Shown piece by piece: positions 32,822 through 44,316 of a stretch of 64,000 nucleotides of DNA (its first letter is position 1; every line of letters begins with the position of its first letter). The notes under the pieces were generated by a model that saw only the letters and a program-made list of their open reading frames with translations, was not told the DNA's origin and ran no database searches. The DNA comes from Spiroplasma_E ixodetis_B (GTDB lineage: Bacteria > Bacillota_I > Bacilli_A > Mycoplasmatales > VBWQ01): assembly GCF_040369795.1 (NCBI RefSeq), contig NZ_AP028955.1:1116001-1180000 (forward strand), written 5' to 3'. The position numbers were made by a program, and so were the translations under genes.

Positions 32822-35128
32822 ATGAAATATTTTAATCCAAATTATTGATTTAAATTGTGATTATTAAGTGCACCATTATTTAATGATGAAACTAAAGGCA
32901 TTAATGCTATGTCAATTAATAATAATAAAAAGATTAAAAGTTGAGCTAGCAAAAATACTACTAATATATCATTATTAGAAAATCAAGAATTAACTTTATC
33001 AAATAATCAAACAACTTTATTAAATTTACCATTATGAAATAGTAATTTAACTACACATAATCAACATAATCAAAAAAGTAGAAACAGATATAAAAGACGA
33101 CCAATTCCACCATCAAAAGAAATTTTTCAATTAAGCGAAAAAATAATTATTAATCAAAATAACCCTAATCAATACAGAAATAGTTTTCAATCAATTCTTG
33201 AATCATTAACAAATAATAATATATTAAGAATTGTTTTTGATGATAGTGAAAATAGAAATTGAGGAGAAAATAGTAGGGTATTTAGTTTAAATTCTCAAAA
33301 TTATGGTTATTTTAGACTTCCAGTCCAAATTATACAAGAACAAAATGGACAAAGCAATCAAATAAATTTAGAATTAGTTTTAAGTACAGATGCTTTATAT
33401 ATTCAAGGCTTTATAATCAATCATCATGATACTGGTGCCCATACATCAAATATTGAAACTTATTATTATTTTAATCCTGATTTAGGAACGCCTTCTGGTC
33501 GATATAATCCTCAATTAAGAGAAGTTACTGGAATAACAAATTCTGTAATGTTAAGTCAAATTGGGAATGCTTATAGACATCTTATACCAACTGAAAATAA
33601 TAATATTAATTGAGAAACTATTTATAATTCTTTTTTAAGATTAACTCATGATATTAATGCTAATATAGAACGACCTTTGGGAAATTTAGCTAGAGCTTTA
33701 GGACAAGTCATTTTTGTGACAGCTTAAGCAATAAGATTTCCAAACATTTATGCACGTATTGTCTCACATTTAATTACAAGAAATGAAAATATTAATTTAG
33801 AAAGTAATCAAAGAAATGAAATTTATACAATTTTAGTTAATTGAGGCACAAGTTCAAGAGATAGTATATTTAGATGGTTATTACAAATAGCCAATATTAT
33901 TCAAAATACTCCAAATATGATGATAAGCCCTCCTTCTATGCTTGATTTTACAAGAGCATTAAGTTCACCAGCAGTTCAAGTTGTACTTGGCTATATTGAA
34001 TTTCAAAGATTAAGAAATAATAGAAGAAACGCAAATTGTCGTAGAGGAAAAAGAGAATTAAAAAATACTTATTGACATGAAAAATTTTGTGATTTAAAAC
34101 CTAAAATTGATAAAATTCAAGGAACAATTACAGCAATACATAGTGTTAATGATAATTTATTATATTTTGGAACAGAAACAGGATTTTATGTAATTGATAA
34201 TAGTATTGTTTATAAAAATCCAGATATTTTTGGAGTAACAAAAATATCTAATCGAGGTTGAAAAATTTCTATAACAGATAAAAATTATAGAGTTTGAGAT
34301 ATTGAAAAAAATGAACATCAAAATTGAAGAAAAAAAAGAGCTTTAGATTTTTCAAAAAGGAATAGAAAAAGTTTAATAGAAACTGATATTATTAGTCAAA
34401 ATATAGATTGTTATATAGATTTATATTATGATATAATAAACAAAAATGAAAAAATAATAAGTAATACTTGATTATCCATAAACAGTAAGTTACAAGGTCA
34501 TTATTATGAAGAATATCATATTTTTAATTTAGGTTATAATAGTCCCTTTAATTATGAAAAAATAAAATTTTTAGGAAGTGAATGAAACCTTAAAAGAAGT
34601 AGAGTTAGTTGAGGTAATGCGGAAAGAGATGTCGAAAAACCATTAAATTCTTTTAATGGTGTTAATATAGCTTCTAAAAGTATTGATTACATTAAAAATA
34701 TTGATGTTAGGTATTTAGGGCAACATTCTCTTGAAAATATGGATAATGAAAATCAATTTATTTTACAACCAATAACAAATTGAGACAAACTTGAATGAGG
34801 GATTTCTATAGGACTATTTGCATATGAAAAACATAATTCTTGAAAAATACAAGTTTTTAGTTCACAATATGCATACCTTGATGTATTTGAAGAGTTATTT
34901 AATCAAGATGGAGCGTTATTTACAGGAATTGGAAAAGGTATAAAATTATATAATGATAATTGTAATAATGATAAAAAAAGAAAAAGAGAAATTAATAAAA
35001 ATGAAACTCAACAATTAAAAAATGTTACTAAATGAACAGATGATTTTTCAAAAAATATTAATAATGAACAACATTTACCAATTGAAAATAAACCTAATTT
35101 ATCTACAATTAATATAACAAGTTTATAA
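32822..35128 (+). pseudogene. Ribosome-inactivating protein (RIP), nonsense at the catalytic Glu
   Basis: 768 codons open but for one TAA (33725-33727, codon 302). SD AAAGAGGT, ATG 32822. RIPs are N-glycosidases that depurinate the 28S rRNA sarcin-ricin loop. Family landmarks: LVLSTDALYIQGF (Tyr 193, adenine-binding tyrosine), GNLARALGQVIFVTA then stop then AIRFPNIY (the EAxRF helix with Glu replaced by the stop, Arg 305 kept), and VNWGTSSRDSIFRW (Trp 341). A basic RRGKRELK segment near 405-412 separates a C-terminal region of about 360 residues with propeller-like NLLYFGTETGFYVID. N-terminal residues 8-20 are weakly hydrophobic, a doubtful signal peptide. Spiroplasma RIPs act on eukaryotic enemies of the insect host. 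Confidence 0.85.
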
Positions 35129-35140
35129 AAATATAAACAA

Positions 35141-35170
35141 AAAAAGTTACCAATTAAGGTAACTTTTTAA
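35141..35170 (+). terminator. Terminator after the RIP gene
   Basis: AAAAAGTTACC-AATTAA-GGTAACTTTTT, an 11-bp perfect stem with a T tract. It also works in reverse for the converging late genes. Confidence 0.85.
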
Positions 35171-35253
35171 TTAAGTGCCAACCTAACAATCATATAAAGT
35201 GAGAATTATTATACTTACCAATTAGGTAAGTTCAATACATTATACATTAATAT

Positions 35254-35533
35254 TTAAGATTGTGAGGAAATATTATTTTGTTTGGATTTTATTTTTTCTT
35301 TAACATAAATAATTAATCACATTAATGCAAAAAATAAACTTAATACTATTAATGAAATTGAAATATAAAGTTGTATTATAAAACCAATATTATTGTTAAA
35401 ATTTGGATTTTCATTTACACCATATGATGCATATTTTCATGCAAAAGCCATTATTATAAATCCAATTGACAAAAAAACAAGATATCGAAAATATTTTACT
35501 ATTTTTTTTATTTAATCAATTTAGTTTCGTCAT
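35254..35533 (-). pseudogene. Small two-helix membrane protein, frameshifted
   Basis: SD AAGGAGC before ATG 35533 (MTKLNWLNKK). One A too many in the run near 35507 shifts the frame. The other frame gives IVKYFRYLVFLSIGFIIMAF and IIQLYISISLIVLSLFFALM, two membrane helices, then a basic tail KEKIKSKQNN. Last gene of the late arm, so a holin-like role is possible but unproven. Confidence 0.5.
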
Positions 35534-35757
35534 TATATTAATGCTCCTTTTTTAAATCAACTTCATTATATCAAATTATCTTTGATTTAATACTATTTTT
35601 GAAATAGTTAACTTATATTTTATAATACTTCTTGATAAACTATTAAATCAATCATCATGTAAATAAGGTTTATCATGTGTAGCGATTTGAATTTGATTTG
35701 TTATTGGAAACATTTGTATTTTAAACTTAAAATTGCTGTCTGAATTATTATAGAATC

Positions 35758-38532
35758 CTAAAAAGGTATATATTTTATATCGTTAACATTTGTATCAAAA
35801 TTATAGCCTTTCATATAACCAGATAATTCATCATTAGAAATTTGATATAAATTATTTATATTTTCTGGAACAGAAAAGATAAAGGATTTACTTTTATATG
35901 AATTATATTGTTGAATATTATCATAATCTCGTTTAATTTCATATTCTTCAAATATTTTCATTTTATTTTCTTTAGTGTAGTAAAATAATTCACTTAAATT
36001 ATATGATTTAAATAATGTTTGATTTTTACTAGGATTAAAATTTTCATTAGTGTTAAAGTTTTTAAATGGTTTTGTCGAAGTTGAACTTCATTCTTCTGTT
36101 TCATATTCATAATGCAAATATACATCTATACTTTTATAATATCTTTTTAAATCATTAAAAGTATTAATTAATAAAGTTGGAACTAAGTAATCTTTAAAAT
36201 TAATATCTATATTTAAAGGTTTAATTAATGAAAAATTATTTTTCATTCAATCTGTATTTGAATAATTTAATTCTACATTTCCATTTCTATGTAGAGTATC
36301 ATAATGATTTAATGAAACTTCTATACTTGGAATTTTAGGAATTATTATAATAGTTTTTGCTATATTTTGAGGACTTGGTGGTAATATTTTTGCAGGATAT
36401 GAAAATGTAGTTTCTTCACTTTCTTCATATTCATCATGATTTAATTTATATAAAGTAGTTCAATCAAACATATTACTAGATAATGAACCAATATTACGAT
36501 ATCTAACTTGTGCAACTGATATTTCATTATAATCACCTTGATAAGTAAAAGGATTATCACTATAAAATGTATGTCTTTCTTCACCTTGATGTAATGATTG
36601 AGTAACAATTGTATCAATAATATAAGCATAATTTGAACCATCAATAACTCCATTACTTGTAGGATTTCATTGACAATCTTTATCTTCATTTGTAAATGGT
36701 GAAGCAATATCTAAAAACTCAGTATCTTCTGCTAATATATAAACTTTATTATTTTTCTTTTGTGATAAATCAACACTTGATATTTGTTCTTTAACTTCTA
36801 ATTTTTTACCAGTAGTAGCATCTCATTGATATACTGATATTCTATCTGTTAATTTCATTGTCATAGCAGTTGTAGAAACATTAGCACCTAATAATTTACC
36901 AATAGTAAAATCATTATCATTTGTAAATGCATTTAAAGGAATTAAACCGCCATTACCAATAATACTTTCTAAATTACTTGTAAAAAATGCACTCATAAAA
37001 CCATTAAAATATAACATTTTTTTATATTGTTGAACATTTTGAGTAATAACTCAACTACTTCAAATACCTAATGTTAAAGCATTTAATAATTTACCAATTA
37101 AAGGAATATCACTTAAAGCAAATGGTAATCATTGATTTGAATCATAAGGAATTTGTATTAATGGTGAAAATACTACACTATTAAAATTTAATATTGCTGA
37201 CATATATTTTTGGCTTATTTTTGAATAATCAACAGTTGGACTTCCTATAATTAAATGAGTATCTGGGTCTTTATATTTAAAATTACTACTCATATCAACA
37301 TTATAATTACCCGTTAAATTATTTATATTTCATTCACTATCTCAAAAGAATTTTGCTTCTCCTACTGATGTACCATTACTTAATCTTGCTTTATCTTTAT
37401 CAAAAGCAAGCATACCTTTAAAATCTTTTGTTACAAATAAATTATCTTGAAAATTTAATGAAGTTTTTAATCATTCTGTAAAATTTTTAAAATTAGTAAA
37501 TCCCGTAGGTTTTGCATCCATAATATTATAAAATGTAGTTTCTGGATGACTACTTGTTGTTATTTTATCATTTATACCAGCAAGTAAACCACGATTATTT
37601 TTAATATCTGTTGTAGATAAATCATTATTACCAGCAATAAATAATCTTCTTGAAGCAAATACTTTACTTTCAAATATTTCTTCGTTATTTTGTTCTATTG
37701 GTTCTTGACCTTGAATTATTGGTCTTCCATAATAATAACAACTTGATAATAATTCTAATCCATAACTTTGTCTATGACTATAACGTACACCAATATCACG
37801 CATTAAAGTACGATTTAAAGTTACTTTTCCTTGTTGAATAGTTGGGAAAGCATAACCACTACCAGGACTTGCATATTGTACAAAATCAAGTGTATTTTGA
37901 CCAGTACTTACTACTCTATCATTTAAACTACTAAAAGTTAATACTTGCATACTAAATGCACCATTATAAGGACTATAATAATTTGTTACATTTGGAATAT
38001 ATAATAATTGTCTATCTTGATTTTTACCACTATTACCACCAATATTTTCGTTTTCATCATTAAATACACAAAAAAATTGTAAATAATCATCAATTGTAAT
38101 ATGTTCTTCAAACATTACTAAAGTATATTGTCTTTTTGTTTGTACTGTTTTAAATATTTGATTATTTGGTAAATTACTAAAATCAACACCACTTGTATCA
38201 TCAATTAAATAAGCATTTCAATAATCACCTATTTTATATTGTTTTGTATAAAATTCATCTTGACCACTAGATTTATGTGTTTCTTCATTAATTTTACCTT
38301 TATTTTTTTGATATATTTTTGTACTATTTTTTCAAATACATACAACTGGAGTAGTACCAGTTAATATTAATTCATATTGACCAAAATCACTTATTTTACT
38401 ATTAATTGGTTTATAACCAGTTTCAGTTAAAGGTATAGCGCCATTATTAATAATAAATGGAAATATTTTTCAATAACTACATCTCTTTATTAATTGTTGA
38501 TTTTGCTTTAATGCTAGATGTGCTTGTTTCAT
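35758..38532 (-). CDS. Large virion structural protein, unknown
   Basis: 924 aa from ATG 38532, which overlaps the portal gene's end by 56 nt, to TAG 35758. With one more T in the run at 35761 the frame would continue about 60 residues (FLGFYNNSDSNFKFKIQMF...) to 35576, so the C-terminus is probably frameshifted. No repeats or signal peptide; mixed strand-rich sequence, with one hydrophobic patch near the middle (LSDIPLIGKLLNALTLGIW). Position directly after portal and lack of any tail-tube or tape-measure gene suggest a connector, tail or fibre component of a short-tailed virion. Confidence 0.6.
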
Positions 38533-39862
38533 TAATTGAATTTTCATTGCATTGCTTATTATCATTTATATTATCTCCTAAATGTTTATTTAAAAATTTA
38601 TTTTCTTCAATAATATTTTCTAATTTTTGTTTTGCCATTAATGTATCAATATTTTCATATAAACTAATTGCTTCAACTACTGACATTGTTCCATTATTTA
38701 ATCTACTATTAATTAATTCATCTTGTACTAATTGGTCAACCATAGCAATTGGTATAAATTCAAAACTATAAGGTCTTTCACCATTACCATTTCAATATAC
38801 TTTTCCATTTTCATCTTTAGAAAAAGTTACTAACATATCAAACATTCTATATAAATAAGTTGTATAATGTGTTATTTTTACTTCTGTTGTTTGCATATCA
38901 AATTTATTATTCATTAATTTTTTAGTTTTATTTTCATAATTAATACCATTAAATTCATCATAATCATAACCAGCACCATTAAATATTTGTTTTGCTGTAC
39001 CATTATAATCAAGTCAATATTCACCAAATTTTGGATTAACTTGTACAATATCAACTCCACCATTACCACCTTTTACATAATTTGCAGTAGTAATATTTAA
39101 AAATGCATCTTTAATAATTGATTGAAAATCATCACTTAAATTTAAAGTTTTAAATTTTTCATTATCAATAATTCCATAAAATCTAGTTAAATTTAATATT
39201 CTTTCTTTTCTTTTTTGTTTAATAATATGTTGTAAATCTCATATTAAATTTCATACTGGTGCACAATCTGGATATGCATTCATTTGTGTACTATTAACAT
39301 AAAAATGAATTTGTGGTAAATTTGTAATTTCAACAATTGGTAAATAACCAAATGGATTTTTTAATTCATATTGTTGTTTTAATTGACTTTCTGGTTTAAT
39401 TTTTGATTTTGTACTACCTAATAAAATTTCTCTATTACCATTAAATATTTCAACTTTTACTTTTGAATTTTCTATTGTTACTCATGTTAAACTACCATTA
39501 TCACTTTGTTCATTCATAAAAAATAATTCTGCTGATTGTTCTTGTTCATTAAATTTAGCAACACGTGACATAAAAATTGGACTTGGTAAAGTTAAACTTA
39601 ATTCACCATTTTTAGTTAACATTCATATTAAAAAACATTTACCTAATAATGAATTTTGAATACCAAATTGATATAATTTTTCATTTCATTTATCTTTATC
39701 TTTTAATTTATTTAAAAAATTTAATAATTCTTTATTTTCACTTTTAAATAATAAACCTTTACCTAATCATAACATTGTGCTTTTATTTGCAATAATTCTA
39801 GGTATATCTAATTCTCAAATATCTTCATGTATACTAAAATATTCTGTTGGACTATAATTCAT
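38477..39862 (-). CDS. Phage portal protein (SPP1 gp6-like)
   Basis: 461 aa. Portal dodecamers form the DNA entry channel of the capsid. Seen: N-terminal IIANKSTMLWLGKGLLF, NPFGYLPIVEITNLPQ then YPDCAPVWNLIWDLQHIIKQ (about residues 195-245), which match the H/NxFGxIP...D...xxLID...Q pattern of SPP1-type portals, and a C-terminal coil (AIAMVDQLVQDELINSR..., ENIDTLMAKQKLENII). Strong SD AAGGAGTGATAAT overlapping the TerL stop. Many TGA=Trp. Intact. Confidence 0.7.
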
Positions 39863-39863
39863 A

Positions 39864-40781
39864 TTATCACTCCTTATTATTAATAAAACTATATTGTTTA
39901 CCAAGTTCAAATTTAGTTTTATTAATTAATAATTCATTATTTATTTGTTCAATTAATCATTTCATATCATTCATTAATGCATAACAATCACTATCTCAAG
40001 TATCATCATATAAATCTAACATTTTAGGTTCATTATTTGAATTTTCTATTTTAGATTTAGATAATCATTTAATTAAACTATATTGCCTTTTAGTTTCTGA
40101 ACAATTATTTCAATCATAACTTAATATATTTTTAATTAATCCAGTAGTAGTAAAATCAATTCTATCTTTTAAATACATTACTGATTTATCTACTGGTTCA
40201 AAATTTAATCAATTCATATTTCTTTTATTTTTTTCTACATTTAAAACATCAATAAATGCTTGACCACCATTACCATAATCAACATAACAAGTAAAACCTT
40301 TAAACATAGCAAAATATTTTTGTGCTTCAATTAAATAATAATCAATAATACTATTTGCTAATTCATAAGTATTTTTAAAATGAATTGCTGGTTGGCCATT
40401 AATATTAGCATTACTATGATAAAATTCACTTACTTTATGTGCTCTTCTTCCATTATAATTTTCACCAATAAATCATAATGAAGCAGCAGTTGGATGACCA
40501 TTACTACTTGTTGCCATACCTATATCTAAACCACCAGTTATTTTAGAAACTTGAAAATCTAATGTAGTATTTACTTTATCTAAATATCTTGCAAATATAG
40601 CACCTTGTAAAACACTAGGTACACCATAATATCAACTTTGTGGTTTAATAGGGTCTAATTCTTTTAATTCTTCTAAATCATTAATTTTATCTTGTTTTAA
40701 ATTATGTTCATTTAATTTTCAATTTGAATAATGAAATAATTTAAACATTTGATTTTCTTCTATTGATTTAATTTGTTCATT
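39864..40781 (-). pseudogene. Terminase large subunit, nuclease domain only
   Basis: About 305 residues remain. RNase H-type nuclease: first Asp in ITGGLDIGMATSS, second in TCYVDYGNGGQAF, third in LDLYDDTWDSDCYALMND. The preceding FKLFHYSNWKLNE and LDPIKPQSWYYGV correspond to the hinge before the nuclease in PBSX-type TerL. The ATPase domain (Walker A/B) that should precede is absent: across the IS5-type copy lies an unrelated membrane-protein gene. TerL powers DNA packaging, so this prophage cannot package by itself. Stop TAA 39864-39866. Confidence 0.7.
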
Positions 40782-41932
40782 AGACATATTCCGTAAATAA
40801 ATTTAATCAATTGTCAATAATAATATTTATAAATTTTTTAGTGTTAATAATTATAGAAGTTAATATTTTTAAAAAAATACTTTAAAAATAAATTTATATT
40901 TCAAACACAAAAATTGTTAATATTATTTTTATATTAACTTGATAAAAATTTAAATTTTTAAAAAAATATTAAAAATATTTTTTTATTTTAATGGTTTTGT
41001 TTTATTAAAAATTTCACAAAGTAAGTTAAATCTTAAGTACATAAGTCTAAATATACTTTTTCTACATTTATTTATTAAAATTTTGAATCTTTTTAATCCA
41101 GCAAAAACATGTTCAACTTTAATTCTAATTTTTGAAATAATTTTATTGTAGATTTTTTCTTGTTTAGTTAATTTTTTATTTTTAGTTTTTTTAATTGGTA
41201 ATATAGTATTTTTATAAATATTTTGTATTCCTTGATATCCCAAATCACCAATAATTATTGTTTTTTCTGAAAATTCAAGATTTGAATTTTTTAATATTTG
41301 AAAATCATGTACTTTTCCATTATCAGCAAAAATATCAACAATTTTTTTATTAAAAAAGTCATATATAATTTTAAATTTTATAGAAAACATTCAACTTTTA
41401 CCAGAAAAATATTCTAACTGTAGTTTTTTTTAGTTGGTCTTTCAATTTCAATTTCAGTTGAATCAATTAAATAAAATTGAAATTCATTTAAATCTTCTTG
41501 TTTTTTCTCAATTTTTGATTTATATTTTGTTTTTAAAAACTGATAATCTTTGTCATCACTAAGTTTATTTTCTACTCAAGTAATATTTCGAAAACAACTT
41601 GATGCACTCATTTTATATTTAATAATCATTTGGAAAAAGTATAATATTCTTTTCAGTATACTAAAGTCATCATCAATCTTTCTTCAACTGAAAGTTTATA
41701 TTTTCTACCTTTAGTTTTTTTTAAATTTTCTATTTCAATTAATTTTGTTAACATTTCATCAAAATGAAAACGTTTTATACCAAAATATCTATAAAATTGT
41801 TCATTTTTTAATTTTTTTAAATTTTCAAAATTCATTTTTATCAACACCTTATTAATTTATTAATAAAGAAATTATAAAATAAATTTTAAATTATTAATTG
41901 ACTTTTAAAAAATTTATTTACGGAATATGTCT
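40782..41932 (-). mobile_element. IS5-type copy 7
   Basis: 1151 bp. ATT on both sides (40779-40781, 41933-41935). Eight-base junction, and a complete second frame (41390-40983), with Trp replaced by Gly in VFAGLKRF. One A lost near 41635 breaks the first frame. Confidence 0.85.
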
Positions 41933-42315
41933 ATTAAATTTAATATAAATTTAATTATTGGTGGTGCTTTATTTGGTAAATGATGTAATCCAAATCCACC
42001 AATACTAGGTATAATTGTTAATCAAATAGCATTACCTCAATTATGTTTTCAATCTACATTTTCGATACCTAATTTAGTAAATTCTAATCAATTTGGTAAT
42101 ATTATTGTTTGTGGTAATGTACTTCATAATGTAATAATTAAAGATATTAATATAAATGATAATAAATTAATTGAATCTAATTGTTTTTTTCTTAATTTTT
42201 CAATATCATTTAATAAACTAAAATCATATATTTTTCTATCTTTAATATAATCTCTTCTACCACGTGTAAAAGGAATTAAATAACTAGTTTTTCATTCCGG
42301 TTTTTGTATTTCCAT
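41933..42315 (-). CDS. Prophage membrane protein, cut by IS5-type copy 7
   Basis: 127 residues from ATG 42315 (SD AGGTGA at 42321-42327): MEIQKPEWKTSYLIPFTRGR... Two hydrophobic segments (LLSFILISLIITLWSTLP and WLTIIPSIGGFGLHHLP). The frame runs into the IS. If the IS is removed it ends ...NLMNKLNQ-stop within 12 codons, so little may be missing. Unknown role. Confidence 0.55.
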
Positions 42316-42323
42316 TCAATCAC

Positions 42324-43234
42324 CTACTTTCATGTTTTATAAAAATTAGAATTTTGTTTAATTTTTATATATTTATTTGTATGTAAAGAATTTTTTAATA
42401 ATTGTTTTCTTTCATATCTTCATTGATTACTTCCGATTTCATTTTTAGATAAAGTTTTATATTCTTTTAATTTAAAAAACCTTTTTCTAATCTATTAATA
42501 AAATTCATAGTTTTTTGTACATTAATATTATTTGGATAAATTATAGTTGTATCTTGTGAACCATAATATTTACCTTTTTTTGCTAATTCACTTTTAACAT
42601 ATTTTCTTAATTGACTTGGTAATCATTTTCTATTTCAAAATTTTCAAAATATAGTTCCAGCACCAGTACCATTTTTACCTTTTGCTTGTGTCATTAATAT
42701 TCATATTTCTTGTGGAAATGATGGATAAGTATATGGACCATATCATATTTGTCTTTTATCATTATCACTTTGAAATAATGTTGTTAAAGTTCCAATTTTT
42801 AAATTTTTATTATTAACAATAAATCTTCCTTTTTTAAATCATGAACTTGATAATACTTCTCATGCATTTTCTGGTATTTCTTCTTCATTTTCTTTAAATA
42901 AATTATCAAATTTATTTACATAATTTTTAACTGTTCTAATTTCTGTTGGCATAATAGAATTTTTAAAACTATTTATTGGTTTTTTTAATTTATTAATTTC
43001 ATGTTGAAGTATACTTAATTCACTTGGTTTTAATATACTTATTAATTTTTTAAGTATATTTGGATTTAAAAATGAATAAGGTTGATGTATTTCATTTTCA
43101 TTAACATTTTCACTATCAAATACTGCTTTTAATGATTGATTTTTATAATAATTTTTTAAAGCATTTATCAATGCTGATTTAATATCATTACTTGCTAATG
43201 CATAATATATTCATTCAATAATTAAAGGTAACAT
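42324..43234 (-). pseudogene. Late prophage protein, unknown, single-base frameshift
   Basis: ATG 43234 starts MLPLIIEWIYYALASNDIKS. The frame stops at TAA 42467 after 255 residues, but one T fewer in the run near 42478 would continue KLKEYKTLSKNEIGSNQW to TAG 42324, right at the next gene. A conserved-looking core reads YGPYTYPSFPQEIWILMTQA and FWKFWNRKWLPSQLRKYV (Trp-rich). Soluble. Unknown family; its position between capsid and terminase genes suggests a virion protein. Confidence 0.5.
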
Positions 43235-44064
43235 TATAAACTCATATGATTATAATCTCAATTTAATGAAGCATTATCATGATTTAATGGTACTTCACTC
43301 ATATTATCACTACCATATTGACTAGTTGTTTCACTATTAATTGAAAATCTATTATCATTAATTAATCTTGCAGTTTCATTATTAAATGGTGTTTCTTGCA
43401 TTTCTTCAATATGATTTGTAGTTTCCATAGGTAGTAAATTATGGGTTATTTCACTTGCACCAGCAATTATGGTAGGTATTGCATAAGCATTATTAAAATC
43501 ATTATTTATACCCATAGCAACACCACTAGAAATTAAACAACCACCAGTAGCCATATTTGCAATTTTTCTAATATTTTCAAATCTATTAGGTATTAATTCT
43601 GTTAATCCGCTAATAAGATTTGAAATACCATATGAATTTAAACTAATAAATGTATCTCAATCCATTAAATGATCATCAGTACTATTATTAATAAATAATA
43701 AATCATCTGGAAAAGGATTAATTGGTGTTGTGTTTGGAAATGGATTAGGATTTGGATTAATTTAATTAGTAGTAAATTTTGCATAATTAACTAAACCAAT
43801 TGTTCCTAAACCTAGTAATATTTTTTTACTACTATTAATTAATTTAGTTTTAGTATTTGGTCTTTTATTTAAATTTCATATATCTAAACCTAATTTTTTA
43901 CCAAATAATAAACTATTAATTGAACCTAATATTGGATTATCTATTACTTGACCATAATAAGCGCTTGTACCAATCATTGCTGATAATGGACTAATTGAAG
44001 AACGAATTATCTTTAATAAAGTATAATTATTTGATTGTATATTGTCAGAAACTGGCATTTTCAT
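43234..44064 (-). pseudogene. Late prophage membrane-associated protein, internal TAA
   Basis: 277 codons from ATG 44064 (SD AAGGAGT) with one TAA at codon 101 (43762-43764). N-terminal part has hydrophobic patches (SSISPLSAMIGTSAYYG). After the stop comes a proline/asparagine string (INPNPNPFPNTTPINPFP) and a glycine-rich hydrophobic part (MATGGCLISSGVAMG, AYAIPTIIAGASE). Possibly two genes, but no SD is seen after the stop. Unknown role. Confidence 0.5.
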
Positions 44065-44314
44065 TAACTCCTTTTAATAAATTAGGTTGTTTTTCTGCTT
44101 TAATAATTACTTTACCTTCACAATGTATATTATCTCCAACACATATTGCATAACTATCATGTACATCACTAACAATAAAATAACCATTTCTTAATTTAGG
44201 ATATTCATCTAATAAAATTGCTCTAATATTATTACTTGTAGTTAAATCTGCTGGTTTTGGTGAATAAATAGTAATACGTGCTTTTTCATTAAAATATTTA
44301 TAAATATATTGCAT
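44045..44314 (-). CDS. Small late prophage protein
   Basis: 89 aa from ATG 44314, starting 2 nt downstream of the capsid-gene stop. MQYIYKYFNEKARITIYSPK..., strand-rich, one internal Cys pair (CVGDNIHC). Follows the capsid gene directly, the usual place of head-completion proteins; no sequence signature. Confidence 0.5.
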   Translation of the reverse strand: MQYIYKYFNEKARITIYSPKPADLTTSNNIRAILLDEYPKLRNGYFIVSDVHDSYAICVGDNIHCEGKVIIKAEKQPNLLKGVNENASF

Positions 44315-44316
44315 AA

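Noticed and set aside
33725..33727. Recoding of the RIP TAA as an amino acid
   Set aside because: No known Spiroplasma mechanism reads TAA, and TAA is the normal stop of intact genes here (gatA, uvrC, dnaJ).
35214..35232. ACTTACC-AATTA-GGTAAGT hairpin as a second terminator
   Set aside because: No T tract on either strand and the adjacent 35141-35170 hairpin suffices. Left unassigned.
38457..38771. + strand frame opposite the portal C-terminus
   Set aside because: Antisense shadow of a well-supported portal gene.
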